Positions 1 to 7,581 of a DNA stretch of 64,000 nucleotides are shown here, in pieces. Source of the DNA: Paludibacteraceae bacterium. GTDB taxonomy: Bacteria > Bacteroidota > Bacteroidia > Bacteroidales > Paludibacteraceae. Location: the NCBI GenBank assembly GCA_017430235.1, contig JAFRNH010000041.1:35634-99633 (forward strand). The letters run 5' to 3'. The position numbers were made by a program, and so were the translations under genes. Position 1 is the stretch's first letter. Every line of letters starts with the position of its first letter. Under the pieces are notes generated by a model. It did no database searches and was not told the DNA's origin. It saw only the letters and a list, made by a program, of their open reading frames with translations.

Positions 1-2
1 GT

Positions 3-815
3 GTCAATGTGATGTACGTTGCCTTCACACGTGCGATATGTAACTTGTATGTCTTATGTTTCGAGGAGAAAGATGATAAGATGAAACACACCTCCTCCTT
101 GTTGTCTGCTGCTTTGCAAAACCGTTTGGCTCCGGTGGAGGAGTCTGAATCGTTGGAAACAGAGGAGGGTGAACTGGTGGAAGCACCATTTGTTATGAGA
201 CGTTTTACCGATGGAAGCGTACTTTCTTCTGAAAGGGATGTAAGGAAAGAGAATCGTTCCGATAATCCGTTTAAGGATAAGGCACACTCTCTAAAAGGCA
301 CTTTTGAATCTTTCCAACGAAGAACCCGTTTTAGAAATTCTAACAAAGCCAATGCATATATCAATGGTGTGATGGACCCTTCTGCCTATACTAACGAAGC
401 GATACAGAAGGGACTCTTATTGCACTATCTTTTCTCGAACATCATTTCAGAGGAGGATATTCCGAATGCCTCTCGTCGACTATTGTTTGAAGGACTGATA
501 TCCTCCGAACAGGAACGGTTGTCATTGGTTGACTATGCCAAGGAGAAGATTAAAGAACATAGGGAGTGGTTCCAGCCAGGATTGAAAATCTATAATGAAT
601 GTTCTATTCTGTCTCGCGATGAAAAGACAAAACGGGTGAAAATCAGTCGCCCGGACCGTGTGATTCGTCAAGGTAACAAGATGATTATTATCGATTTTAA
701 AACCGGTAAAAGATTGAAAAAACACCAAAGGCAGGTGGATGAATATGCCTCTCTGTTGAAGAAGATGGGGTATGAGACAGAGACCTATCTGTGGTACCTC
801 AATGATGAGGCATGA
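3..815 (+). CDS. UvrD/AddA-like helicase-nuclease, C-terminal part (partial)
   Basis: The reading frame is open to the left edge, so the gene begins outside the window and only its last 270 residues are present. The first visible residues (VMYVAFTRA) match motif VI of UvrD/PcrA superfamily 1 helicases. Near the end, a DRVI...IIIDFKTGK stretch matches the Asp-x-Lys core of the PD-(D/E)xK nuclease of AddAB/RecB-type enzymes, followed by a typical QVDEYASLL helix. The protein is therefore probably a helicase-nuclease that resects double-strand breaks. The segment between the two motifs is not recognisable by eye. It is convergent with the muramidase gene, with only 15 bp between stop codons. Confidence 0.8.
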   Translation, partial: VNVMYVAFTRAICNLYVLCFEEKDDKMKHTSSLLSAALQNRLAPVEESESLETEEGELVEAPFVMRRFTDGSVLSSERDVRKENRSDNPFKDKAHSLKGTFESFQRRTRFRNSNKANAYINGVMDPSAYTNEAIQKGLLLHYLFSNIISEEDIPNASRRLLFEGLISSEQERLSLVDYAKEKIKEHREWFQPGLKIYNECSILSRDEKTKRVKISRPDRVIRQGNKMIIIDFKTGKRLKKHQRQVDEYASLLKKMGYETETYLWYLNDEA

Positions 816-830
816 TCGGTTAAAGAGACC

Positions 831-1769
831 TTAATGTAGTCGAACCTTTTTGCCCACTTGAATGGATTCGCCTTTAGCCTTATTCATCTTTTTCAGCTTC
901 TCTTTCTGAATACCATACTGTTGTGAAATGGAGAGCCAAGTATCTCCCTGACGTACTATGTGATGATCGACAGATTTGTTCTTTTTCTGTTTAGGTTGGA
1001 TGAAGATGTACTCTCCGACCTTTAGGTTATAATTGGCAGGGAAGTCGTTGATGGCTTGTAGTTCTTCTACGCTCATTCCAAGTTCTTTTGAAAGCTTGTA
1101 GAAGGTGTCGCCCGCCTTTATCTGAACACATTTCACACCATTGATCTTCCCATGTTTGACCACAGGCGTGCTGTTTTGGTTTGAGTCGTTTTTAGGGGCG
1201 GGAGTCTCATTCCCGTTGATGGAGTAGTTTTCCGACTCCTTTTCCGACAAGTATTTATCAGGATTCTTATCGTACTCGTATAATTGGTTTTGCTCGATGA
1301 TTTCGATAAGCAGACTAGGGTATTTGGGATTGGTGGCGTAGCCTGCGTTTTTGAGGCCTTTCGCCCAACCTTTATAATCGGTGGTTTTTAGTTTGAAGAG
1401 AGCCGCGTAACGATCTTTGGTGAGGAAGATGGAGTGGTCTCTGAAAGATTCGTCGGCATGCGAGTAGACACGGAAGCACTCGTGCCGTTTGTCGTCATTC
1501 TTATGGTATGTTTTTCCGTTGTAGTTGCCAGAGCATTTAATGCCGAAATGATTGTTTGCCTTGATGGCGAGGTCGCTTCGACCGCTGGCAGATTCCAGTA
1601 TGCCCTGTGCGAGGGTGATGCTGGCAGGGATTTTGTATTTGTACATCTCGCGGATGGCTGTTTTGTGGTATTTTTGAATATAGGCGGTGGTTTCAGCCGA
1701 TTTGTAGGATTGCCCGAAGAGCGAGAGGGAGAGAAGTCCTAAGAGAAGGGTCAGTCCGAGTCTGTTCAT
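831..1769 (-). CDS. Secreted glucosaminidase (GH73) with two LysM domains
   Basis: Peptidoglycan hydrolase of about 312 residues. I start it at the internal Met followed by NRLGLTLLLGLLSLSLFGQ, a clear signal peptide; the longer upstream extension is polar and unlikely. The middle contains the FlgJ/GH73 pattern: SITLAQGILESASG with the catalytic Glu, then NNHFGIKC and YRVYSHADESFRDHS-like elements. Two LysM repeats follow (VKCVQIKAGDTFYKLSKELG and DHHIVRQGDTWLSISQQYG), which bind peptidoglycan. It most likely acts in the periplasm or at the outer membrane in cell-wall turnover. It lies downstream of the NSS transporter genes on the same strand. Confidence 0.9.
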   Translation of the reverse strand: MNRLGLTLLLGLLSLSLFGQSYKSAETTAYIQKYHKTAIREMYKYKIPASITLAQGILESASGRSDLAIKANNHFGIKCSGNYNGKTYHKNDDKRHECFRVYSHADESFRDHSIFLTKDRYAALFKLKTTDYKGWAKGLKNAGYATNPKYPSLLIEIIEQNQLYEYDKNPDKYLSEKESENYSINGNETPAPKNDSNQNSTPVVKHGKINGVKCVQIKAGDTFYKLSKELGMSVEELQAINDFPANYNLKVGEYIFIQPKQKKNKSVDHHIVRQGDTWLSISQQYGIQKEKLKKMNKAKGESIQVGKKVRLH

Positions 1770-1779
1770 AATGCAGGAG

Positions 1780-1920
1780 TTAAAATTCGTCGTCCGAAAA
1801 GGATTCTTCCTTCTCGTTGTTTTTATTTTCATAAGTAAAAACTTTCCAATAGAGGTATATCGTGATACCAAGAATAGCGCCTTGGACAACGGTCATTATG
1901 ATAAATGGAAGTGTATTCAT
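1780..1920 (-). CDS. MetS-like small subunit of NSS transporter (46 aa)
   Basis: A 46-codon gene whose ATG overlaps the TGA of the upstream transporter gene (ATGA at 1917-1920), so the two are translationally coupled. The product begins MNTLPFIIMTVVQGAILG, one membrane helix, and continues with an acidic/basic tail ending SFSDDEF. Small single-helix proteins encoded directly after sodium-dependent NSS transporters are known as MetS in MetPS-type methionine/alanine importers. Position, size and topology fit that role. Sequence similarity to characterised MetS could not be tested. Confidence 0.75.
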   Translation of the reverse strand: MNTLPFIIMTVVQGAILGITIYLYWKVFTYENKNNEKEESFSDDEF

Positions 1921-3551
1921 GACATCATTGATTCATTATGTTTCTGTACTCTTTTCTTTCTCACTCTGATGTTGATGTAGATGGTTAGCCAGATGGTAAT
2001 CAGCAAAAGGAGCAGATAGATTCGAGCACCATCGATATAGATGATGTTAGAATCATTGACATCCATTCCCTTGTGCATGAGTTTGGCGATGATAGCGTTA
2101 TTGTCTAGTTCCCATCCATGAATGCTGATAAGACTCCAATCGTCGTTCATTGGTTTGACGAGGGCGGAGATGAATATCAGAATCAGCATAGTTGGAGTGA
2201 TGTATTTCAACACGAATTTAAAGAAGCGGGGTACTGTGATATTGGCATATCCCGTGATGAGTTTCCACCCCTTGTCCACTCCCAATATCCATGAGAAGGC
2301 GATGGCTTCGAACATGGCAAAGAGGAAGAGCGCCATGGTGCCACCCCAGTAGTCATACTCGTCGAAGACACCCTTGTCGAAGAAGAGGATGCAAGGTAGT
2401 GCTAAGAAGAAGACGAAGCTTCCGGTTATGTAGGAGGATTTCTTCTGACTCCAATCGAAGCTCTTTGACAAGTGGGCCACTGTCGGTTGGATAATCGATA
2501 GCGTTGAGGTGATGCCAGCGAAGAAAAGCAATCCGAAGAAAGCGACACCAGCTAGAGTGGAGAAGACGGTGCCCCACTGCTCGAAGAGGTAAGGCATGGT
2601 TCGGAATCCCAATCCGAAGCCACCTGATTGGGTTAGCTCAATCACTTTGTCAATGCCAAAATACCCGATGGAAATGGGAATTATGATGGAACTACCCAGT
2701 ATCACTTCTGTAAATTCATTGGTGAAAGCAGAGGTGAGAGAACTGAGGGCAATGTCTTGTTCTTTCTTTAAATAGGATGCGTAAGTTTGTATGGCGCCCA
2801 TACCCAGTGAGAGGGTGAAAAAGACCTGACCGGCAGCCGCCAACCACACATTAGGATTGGCCAATGAGTCGAATTGAGGAGTCCATAGGAAATTGAGTCC
2901 CACCGTTCCGTCGAAGATGGCACCATCTTCACCTGCCTTCAGTGTGAATGCTTTGATAACGAGGAAGATACCAAAGATGAAGAGTAAGGGCATACAAATC
3001 TTTGCCACCCGTTCGATTCCACCTGCAATTCCTTTGCTGAGGATGTAGATATTGAGTGCCAAACAGAAGACAAACGATAGGAAAGTATCATAAGGGATTC
3101 CAGAAACGGAAATAGAGAGGTTCAGATAACGGTCGAAAAAGTCGGAGATCTGAAGTTCTGTCATTCCGTCGAAAGTGCCGAAGAGGCTATGGAGCATATA
3201 AGAAAAGATCCAACTTTCGATAAAACAGTAGTAGGAAGCGATGATGATACTGGAAAATAACCCGATGGAACCGATGTAACGCCAGTGTACGTGACGTCCG
3301 AGTTTCTGCATGATCATCGGAGGCGAGTGGTGTCCGAAGAGCCCACCCAGTTTGCCTGTCGACCACTCAATCATGGTGAGGGGCAGACCCAGCAGTACGA
3401 AGGAGACCAGATATGGAATGATAAAGGCACCACCCCCGTTTTGAATGGCTTGGATGGGAAAACGGAGAAAGTTACCTAACCCGACTGCTCCGCCAGCCAT
3501 TGCGAGGATCAATCCTATGCGCGAATTCCATGCTTGTCTCTTTTGTGCCAT
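1917..3551 (-). CDS. Sodium-dependent NSS-family amino-acid transporter
   Basis: A 544-residue polytopic membrane protein with the NSS (LeuT/SNF) signature in helix 1: a GLILAMAGGAVGLGNFLRFP stretch with the unwound sodium/substrate site, followed by GGGAFIIPYL. Roughly twelve hydrophobic segments are visible. It would import an amino acid with Na+ across the inner membrane. The coupled small downstream gene suggests a MetPS-like importer of methionine, alanine or a similar neutral amino acid, but the substrate cannot be read from the sequence. Length is normal for the bacterial family. Confidence 0.92.
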   Translation of the reverse strand: MAQKRQAWNSRIGLILAMAGGAVGLGNFLRFPIQAIQNGGGAFIIPYLVSFVLLGLPLTMIEWSTGKLGGLFGHHSPPMIMQKLGRHVHWRYIGSIGLFSSIIIASYYCFIESWIFSYMLHSLFGTFDGMTELQISDFFDRYLNLSISVSGIPYDTFLSFVFCLALNIYILSKGIAGGIERVAKICMPLLFIFGIFLVIKAFTLKAGEDGAIFDGTVGLNFLWTPQFDSLANPNVWLAAAGQVFFTLSLGMGAIQTYASYLKKEQDIALSSLTSAFTNEFTEVILGSSIIIPISIGYFGIDKVIELTQSGGFGLGFRTMPYLFEQWGTVFSTLAGVAFFGLLFFAGITSTLSIIQPTVAHLSKSFDWSQKKSSYITGSFVFFLALPCILFFDKGVFDEYDYWGGTMALFLFAMFEAIAFSWILGVDKGWKLITGYANITVPRFFKFVLKYITPTMLILIFISALVKPMNDDWSLISIHGWELDNNAIIAKLMHKGMDVNDSNIIYIDGARIYLLLLLITIWLTIYINIRVRKKRVQKHNESMMS

Positions 3552-3563
3552 ATTTTTAAAGAA

Positions 3564-4205
3564 TTACCATCTAAATCTTAATCCAGCTTGGACAATACCC
3601 ATCTGACCAAAACCAACCTCTGCAAAAGCACCGATGTGGTTACCTACCTCAATGCCGAGAGGTGAAACCTGAAAACTGAAGATAGCCTCATCGGCGATTC
3701 TTGTCTTCACTCTGCCAATAAAATCGTTCGCATCCTCCAAATTCTCGTAGTGAGTCTCTCCTTTCGTGCGTTTCCACATAGCACCTGCTGCGAAACTGGA
3801 ATAGATAACGAAATATTTATGATGCACCCAGTTGGCTTTTAATCTAGGCATGATAGAAAGATAAAACACGTTTTTATCAGCTACTCTTAGATTGTGTTCT
3901 TCCCATTGCGACTTCTCGCCAGCGTAACTGAAGTCAAAGCCCAATCCCCAAGTGTGATTGAAACGATGGTTGAACATGATGTTGAAAGATCCTGTTGTTG
4001 TACCTTTCATCTCTTTAGATTCATCAAAATTGCCATGAACGAAATTCTCCCATATCTCATCGTTAGGTGTTTCTTTAAAGTCAGAATAAGGGAAAAATCC
4101 ATAACTGACAGCTACCTCCGATTTGGATAAATCACTCTCACGAATCGCAAAACACGTTGTTCCCGCAAAAAAGCATGCAATTAAGCATAAAAAAAGTTTT
4201 TTCAT
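3564..4205 (-). CDS. Predicted outer-membrane beta-barrel protein, function unknown
   Basis: About 213 residues. The start is placed at MKKLFLCLIACFFAGTTCFA, a standard signal peptide; the upstream in-frame extension is discarded. A -7 box TAACTTTG lies about 55 bp upstream on this strand. The mature part alternates hydrophobic and polar residues, with aromatic strand ends such as WGLGFDFSYAG and YFVIYSSFAAGAMW, and it ends in the canonical outer-membrane pattern (AGLRFRW). I recognise no specific family. The 12-bp gap to the NSS transporter gene suggests one transcript. Confidence 0.65.
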   Translation of the reverse strand: MKKLFLCLIACFFAGTTCFAIRESDLSKSEVAVSYGFFPYSDFKETPNDEIWENFVHGNFDESKEMKGTTTGSFNIMFNHRFNHTWGLGFDFSYAGEKSQWEEHNLRVADKNVFYLSIMPRLKANWVHHKYFVIYSSFAAGAMWKRTKGETHYENLEDANDFIGRVKTRIADEAIFSFQVSPLGIEVGNHIGAFAEVGFGQMGIVQAGLRFRW

Positions 4206-4259
4206 CTTTTTTACAATTATCAAATATAAAATGAGGCCAAAAGCCCTAAAAATTATCGA

Positions 4260-4267
4260 CAAAGTTA
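4260..4267 (-). promoter_or_regulatory. Bacteroidetes -7 box for the barrel protein gene
   Basis: TAACTTTG read on the minus strand matches the Bacteroidetes sigma-ABfr -7 consensus TAnnTTTG. It sits about 55 bp before the chosen start codon, which supports that start. Confidence 0.55.
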
Positions 4268-4393
4268 AGATTTTCTTTTGAAAAATCTTGTTTTTTATAA
4301 TGGGTTCTATTAATTCATCTCTTCTCTTTGGGAAATTCTTGTGAGTGTGTGATGAACTGCGCCCGTTGTGAATGGTGAGATTAAATCCCCTGT

Positions 4394-5758
4394 TTATCTT
4401 GGTGCATTGTTATAAACCGATTGTAGTGTGTAACTAGGATCGTCGTTATTATATGCATTCATCATTATGTCGATCACCTCTTTGCCGTTGTTGAGGTAGG
4501 CTCCTGTTCCGTGATCAATCAGGCCAGACTGTTCTTTGCCAGTGCCAGCAGAACCGTTATCCCAGAAGAAGAGGGCTAATCCGTACTCTTTGGCGGCTTT
4601 ACAGACATACTCGAGGTAATATTTGCGAAATGCTTCTGCACGATCGGTGCTGCGGTGTACACAGCCGAATTCTCCGAGGTAAACGGGAATGCCATTGTCA
4701 ACAAACTTTTTCTTCATTCGGTTGAAGTTATCGACCACATTCTCTTCATCTCCCCATTCTTCCTTGTCTCTGCCAGTGTGACCCCATTCTGTTTTCTCAT
4801 TATTGAGTGCGTAGGTATAAGGGTCGTAGAAGTGTACAGCGACAAGCAATCTGTTCTTAACTATGTCTGTAGGTAATTTTAGTTCGCTGATGGTGAGGTC
4901 TATGTTAGTGACATAGCCAGGGCATCCCAGGTATCTATATTTATTTTCACCACCAGTGGAACGGACCACATCAACAAAAAGTTGCAGCCACTCGTTGTAA
5001 ATGCGGTATTGTTTGCCGCCATCGGTTCTGTTTTCGCCCCAACCCCAGTTGCCGTCGTGAATTTCGTTCATGGCTTCAAAGATCAGATAGTCTCCTTCTT
5101 GTTTGAATCTTTCGGCTATCTGTTTCCATATTGCGGCAAATTGGTTTTTCACTTGTGTGTTTCGTTCTTCGCTTTTGGATGCACCTAATATGTCCAACCA
5201 GTATTTGCTGTCGGCTCCATCGTGGTGTATGTTGATGATGGCTTTGAGGCCAGCTTCCTTTGCGTAGCCCACCACTTCTGCCACTCGATTCATATATTTC
5301 TCTTCGATCTTGTAATCAGGTGCGTTGCCGATGTGTCCCATCCATGTTATGGGGATACGTACGGAAGAGAATCCAGCAGCTTTTACCGCTTGGAATGTTT
5401 TTAATGTTGCAACGCGGTTTCCCCAAGCTGTTTCACTTGCATATCCGTTATTTTGGGCATCCAAGTTGTTGCCGAGATTCCATCCCAGTCCGAGGCTTTG
5501 CGTTATGGTTTGTACGGATGTGCCGTCGATAGCGTGGTTCTTTTTGAACTTGATGTTGCTTGCGTTTCCGTCGAATGCTATGGTCTTTCCATCTTCTGTG
5601 GTGATGGTGAAGTCGTTTCCTTGTCCGAAGTGAATGTTGTCGATAGAGGAAGTTGGGTAGGTCTGTGTTGAGCCGTCGCCCATTGTCACCTCGATTATAT
5701 TTTGTGCATTAAGTGTAATCGTACATATCGCTAATGCAAAAAGAATAAGTCTTTTCAT
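4394..5758 (-). CDS. GH5 family endoglucanase with N-terminal beta-domain
   Basis: Secreted glycoside hydrolase of 454 residues. A signal peptide (1-18) is followed by a short domain at 20-72 (VTMGDGSTQTYP, IDNIHFG, ITTEDG) that recurs in other secreted proteins of this window. The GH5 TIM barrel starts near residue 85 (GLGWNLGNNLDA). The acid/base is Glu232 in IFEAMNEIHDG and the nucleophile is Glu363 in VYLGEFGC; His178-179 (INIHHD) and His313 (VAVHFYDPY) are also conserved positions. It should cleave beta-1,4-glucan or a related hemicellulose. It follows the small secreted protein gene by 19 bp and is probably co-transcribed with it. Confidence 0.9.
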   Translation of the reverse strand: MKRLILFALAICTITLNAQNIIEVTMGDGSTQTYPTSSIDNIHFGQGNDFTITTEDGKTIAFDGNASNIKFKKNHAIDGTSVQTITQSLGLGWNLGNNLDAQNNGYASETAWGNRVATLKTFQAVKAAGFSSVRIPITWMGHIGNAPDYKIEEKYMNRVAEVVGYAKEAGLKAIINIHHDGADSKYWLDILGASKSEERNTQVKNQFAAIWKQIAERFKQEGDYLIFEAMNEIHDGNWGWGENRTDGGKQYRIYNEWLQLFVDVVRSTGGENKYRYLGCPGYVTNIDLTISELKLPTDIVKNRLLVAVHFYDPYTYALNNEKTEWGHTGRDKEEWGDEENVVDNFNRMKKKFVDNGIPVYLGEFGCVHRSTDRAEAFRKYYLEYVCKAAKEYGLALFFWDNGSAGTGKEQSGLIDHGTGAYLNNGKEVIDIMMNAYNNDDPSYTLQSVYNNAPR

Positions 5759-5777
5759 GTGTGTCTGGTATTGAAGG

Positions 5778-6224
5778 TTATTTTTTTATGATTTTCACGA
5801 TTTGGTTCCCTATTTTAATGAGATAATGGGCTGGTGCCATTTCGTTTGTCGGTATAGTCAGTTCTGTTTTTTCGGCAACAGTCGAGTATAATACTTTCCC
5901 ATCAGTTTGTATGATTTGTATCTGAGCCCCGATTTCGAGTTCGGTCAAGAAGATGTGGTCTTCTACGAGGGTGCTGATTGAGAATGTGTTTGCCGAAACT
6001 GCATTTAGGTTGTTAGAAGAGGAAAAATCAATTTCTACAGTTTCGATGTCTAGTCGGAATTTGCTTCCGTCTGTATATTCCAATTCGAGTTCATCTTCGT
6101 CAAAGATTATAGACGATACGTCGCTTCGTTCTGCTTTTTCCCCATTTATCATTACTGCTTTTCCTGCATAAGCGAATGAGGAAAATCCTATAGCAAGTAA
6201 TAGCGAAATAAGTTTGTTTACCAT
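5778..6224 (-). CDS. Small secreted protein with type-IX-like C-terminal tail
   Basis: 148 residues with a signal peptide (MVNKLISLLLAIGFSSFAYA). An N-terminal DG-rich beta-domain (DVSSIIFDEDELELEYTDGSKFRL) resembles that of the neighbouring GH5 enzyme. The C-terminal third ends in HYLIKIGNQIVKIIKK, the usual form of short type IX secretion sorting domains. No catalytic motif is visible. It is first in a two-gene unit with the endoglucanase, behind a TAGTTTTG -7 box. It may be a scaffold or accessory surface protein, but that is inference. Confidence 0.65.
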   Translation of the reverse strand: MVNKLISLLLAIGFSSFAYAGKAVMINGEKAERSDVSSIIFDEDELELEYTDGSKFRLDIETVEIDFSSSNNLNAVSANTFSISTLVEDHIFLTELEIGAQIQIIQTDGKVLYSTVAEKTELTIPTNEMAPAHYLIKIGNQIVKIIKK

Positions 6225-6309
6225 GTTTTTCAGTTGTTTATGATTGGTTAGTTGAATTTCGAATTTAGGTGTTTTTCGTCCTTAAAATGAATGCTTTAAA
6301 ACTCATTTG

Positions 6310-6317
6310 CAAAACTA
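6310..6317 (-). promoter_or_regulatory. -7 box for the small secreted protein / GH5 operon
   Basis: TAGTTTTG on the minus strand fits TAnnTTTG and lies about 86 bp upstream of the first gene. The 6225-6461 gap holds no other recognisable element. Confidence 0.45.
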
Positions 6318-6461
6318 AGAAAATCTTCGAAAAAATAATATTTTTTGTTTAACAAATAGAACATCATCTTAATAGTTCTTGGTTGTAGAATTTAGAATAC
6401 TTGCTAAGTTTGGAGTTGATATGCACATAACCGTATGTTTCGTATAGGGTGGGTGTCTTTT

Positions 6462-7520
6462 TCATGTGGTTGTCCGATTTTTTTGCGCTAAATAGCGTGT
6501 GTATCTATGATGAATGTAGAAAGCAAGCGAAATCATGATGCAGAAGATAATGACTAATAAGATTTGGTTAATAAGGTTGTCACTTGCTTTTATAGCACTA
6601 TATGCTTTGATGAGAGGCCAATGCAAACAATAGATTGGCATTGTCAGTTTTGCTAATTTCACAATGATTCCATTGGAACGATGAGAAAATATGCCTATTC
6701 CTGATAATCCTATGGCTAATAGTAGATAAAGGGAACCAATAAAAAGGACAAAGTAACAATCAATATCGCCATGACTTGTTAATGTGATGTAAGAGAGGGA
6801 AACAACAAATAGGAGAATGAAGAAGACATGAATCAGTTTTTGATGATGACTTTTTTGATATATCTTCCTAATGTGTCCGGTTGTATAGTATAGCGTACAT
6901 CCTATCATTAATGAAGAAAGAGCTCGTAAGATTCCAGAGGGTATATGGAAAATGCTTGTATTCCATGGGAATATCGATTGGCATTTTTGAATGAATAGAG
7001 CTAAAAATAGGAGAGGAAGCACCCACATTATGTAATGAGAAAATGCATCACGGTAACGGATGGCAAGATACAAAATTATTGGGAGTGCAAACAGTGTGGC
7101 TGATAGAAACCATAAAGGTGCATCTCCGTAGATAAACATCAAATCTTTGTTGTATGTATTTATCAGTGGTAATTGTAGTTGCAACACCTCAAGTATGTCG
7201 TAGGATATTACATTTAGCCAATTGTTCCCTATGTGTTTTACTGTGACAAGTGTAGATAAAATGGTTCCAGTTATTGCAAATGGTGCAACGCGTAGTAATT
7301 TTGATATAGTGTATTGAACGGAGAATTTCATGGGGTCCGTACTCACAGATTCTTTCGTCCTAATGGTTTTAAAGGCGAAATATCCCATTAACATGAAAAA
7401 GAAATCAACCCCAATACAGCCTAATGGCATGTGAAGTTTAAATGTTGAATCGTGATGTAATACGACAAAAAAACAGAAAATAATGCGAAGTAGTTCGACG
7501 ATTGTGATTCTTGATTTCAT
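6462..7520 (-). CDS. Acyltransferase family 3 membrane protein (OafA/YrhL-like)
   Basis: 352 residues with about ten hydrophobic segments. The N-terminus (RITIVELLRIIFCFFVVLHHDS) and the following GVDFFFMLMGYFAFKT match the acyltransferase-3 family, in which a His in the first helix is essential. These inner-membrane enzymes transfer acetyl or other acyl groups to extracytoplasmic polysaccharides or lipids; the acceptor is unknown here. A -7 box TATATTTG lies only 5 bp before the start codon, so the transcript may be leaderless, or a later Met may be the true start. It stands alone among secreted-protein genes. Confidence 0.85.
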   Translation of the reverse strand: MKSRITIVELLRIIFCFFVVLHHDSTFKLHMPLGCIGVDFFFMLMGYFAFKTIRTKESVSTDPMKFSVQYTISKLLRVAPFAITGTILSTLVTVKHIGNNWLNVISYDILEVLQLQLPLINTYNKDLMFIYGDAPLWFLSATLFALPIILYLAIRYRDAFSHYIMWVLPLLFLALFIQKCQSIFPWNTSIFHIPSGILRALSSLMIGCTLYYTTGHIRKIYQKSHHQKLIHVFFILLFVVSLSYITLTSHGDIDCYFVLFIGSLYLLLAIGLSGIGIFSHRSNGIIVKLAKLTMPIYCLHWPLIKAYSAIKASDNLINQILLVIIFCIMISLAFYIHHRYTRYLAQKNRTTT

Positions 7521-7524
7521 ATTG

Positions 7525-7532
7525 CAAATATA
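7525..7532 (-). promoter_or_regulatory. -7 box immediately upstream of the acyltransferase start
   Basis: TATATTTG on the minus strand ends 5 bp from the ATG. With a typical Bacteroidetes initiation distance, the message would have almost no 5-prime leader. Confidence 0.45.
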
Positions 7533-7581
7533 GATAGAATGAAGGATAGATAAAAATTCTATCCTTCATTTTTGCTAATTT

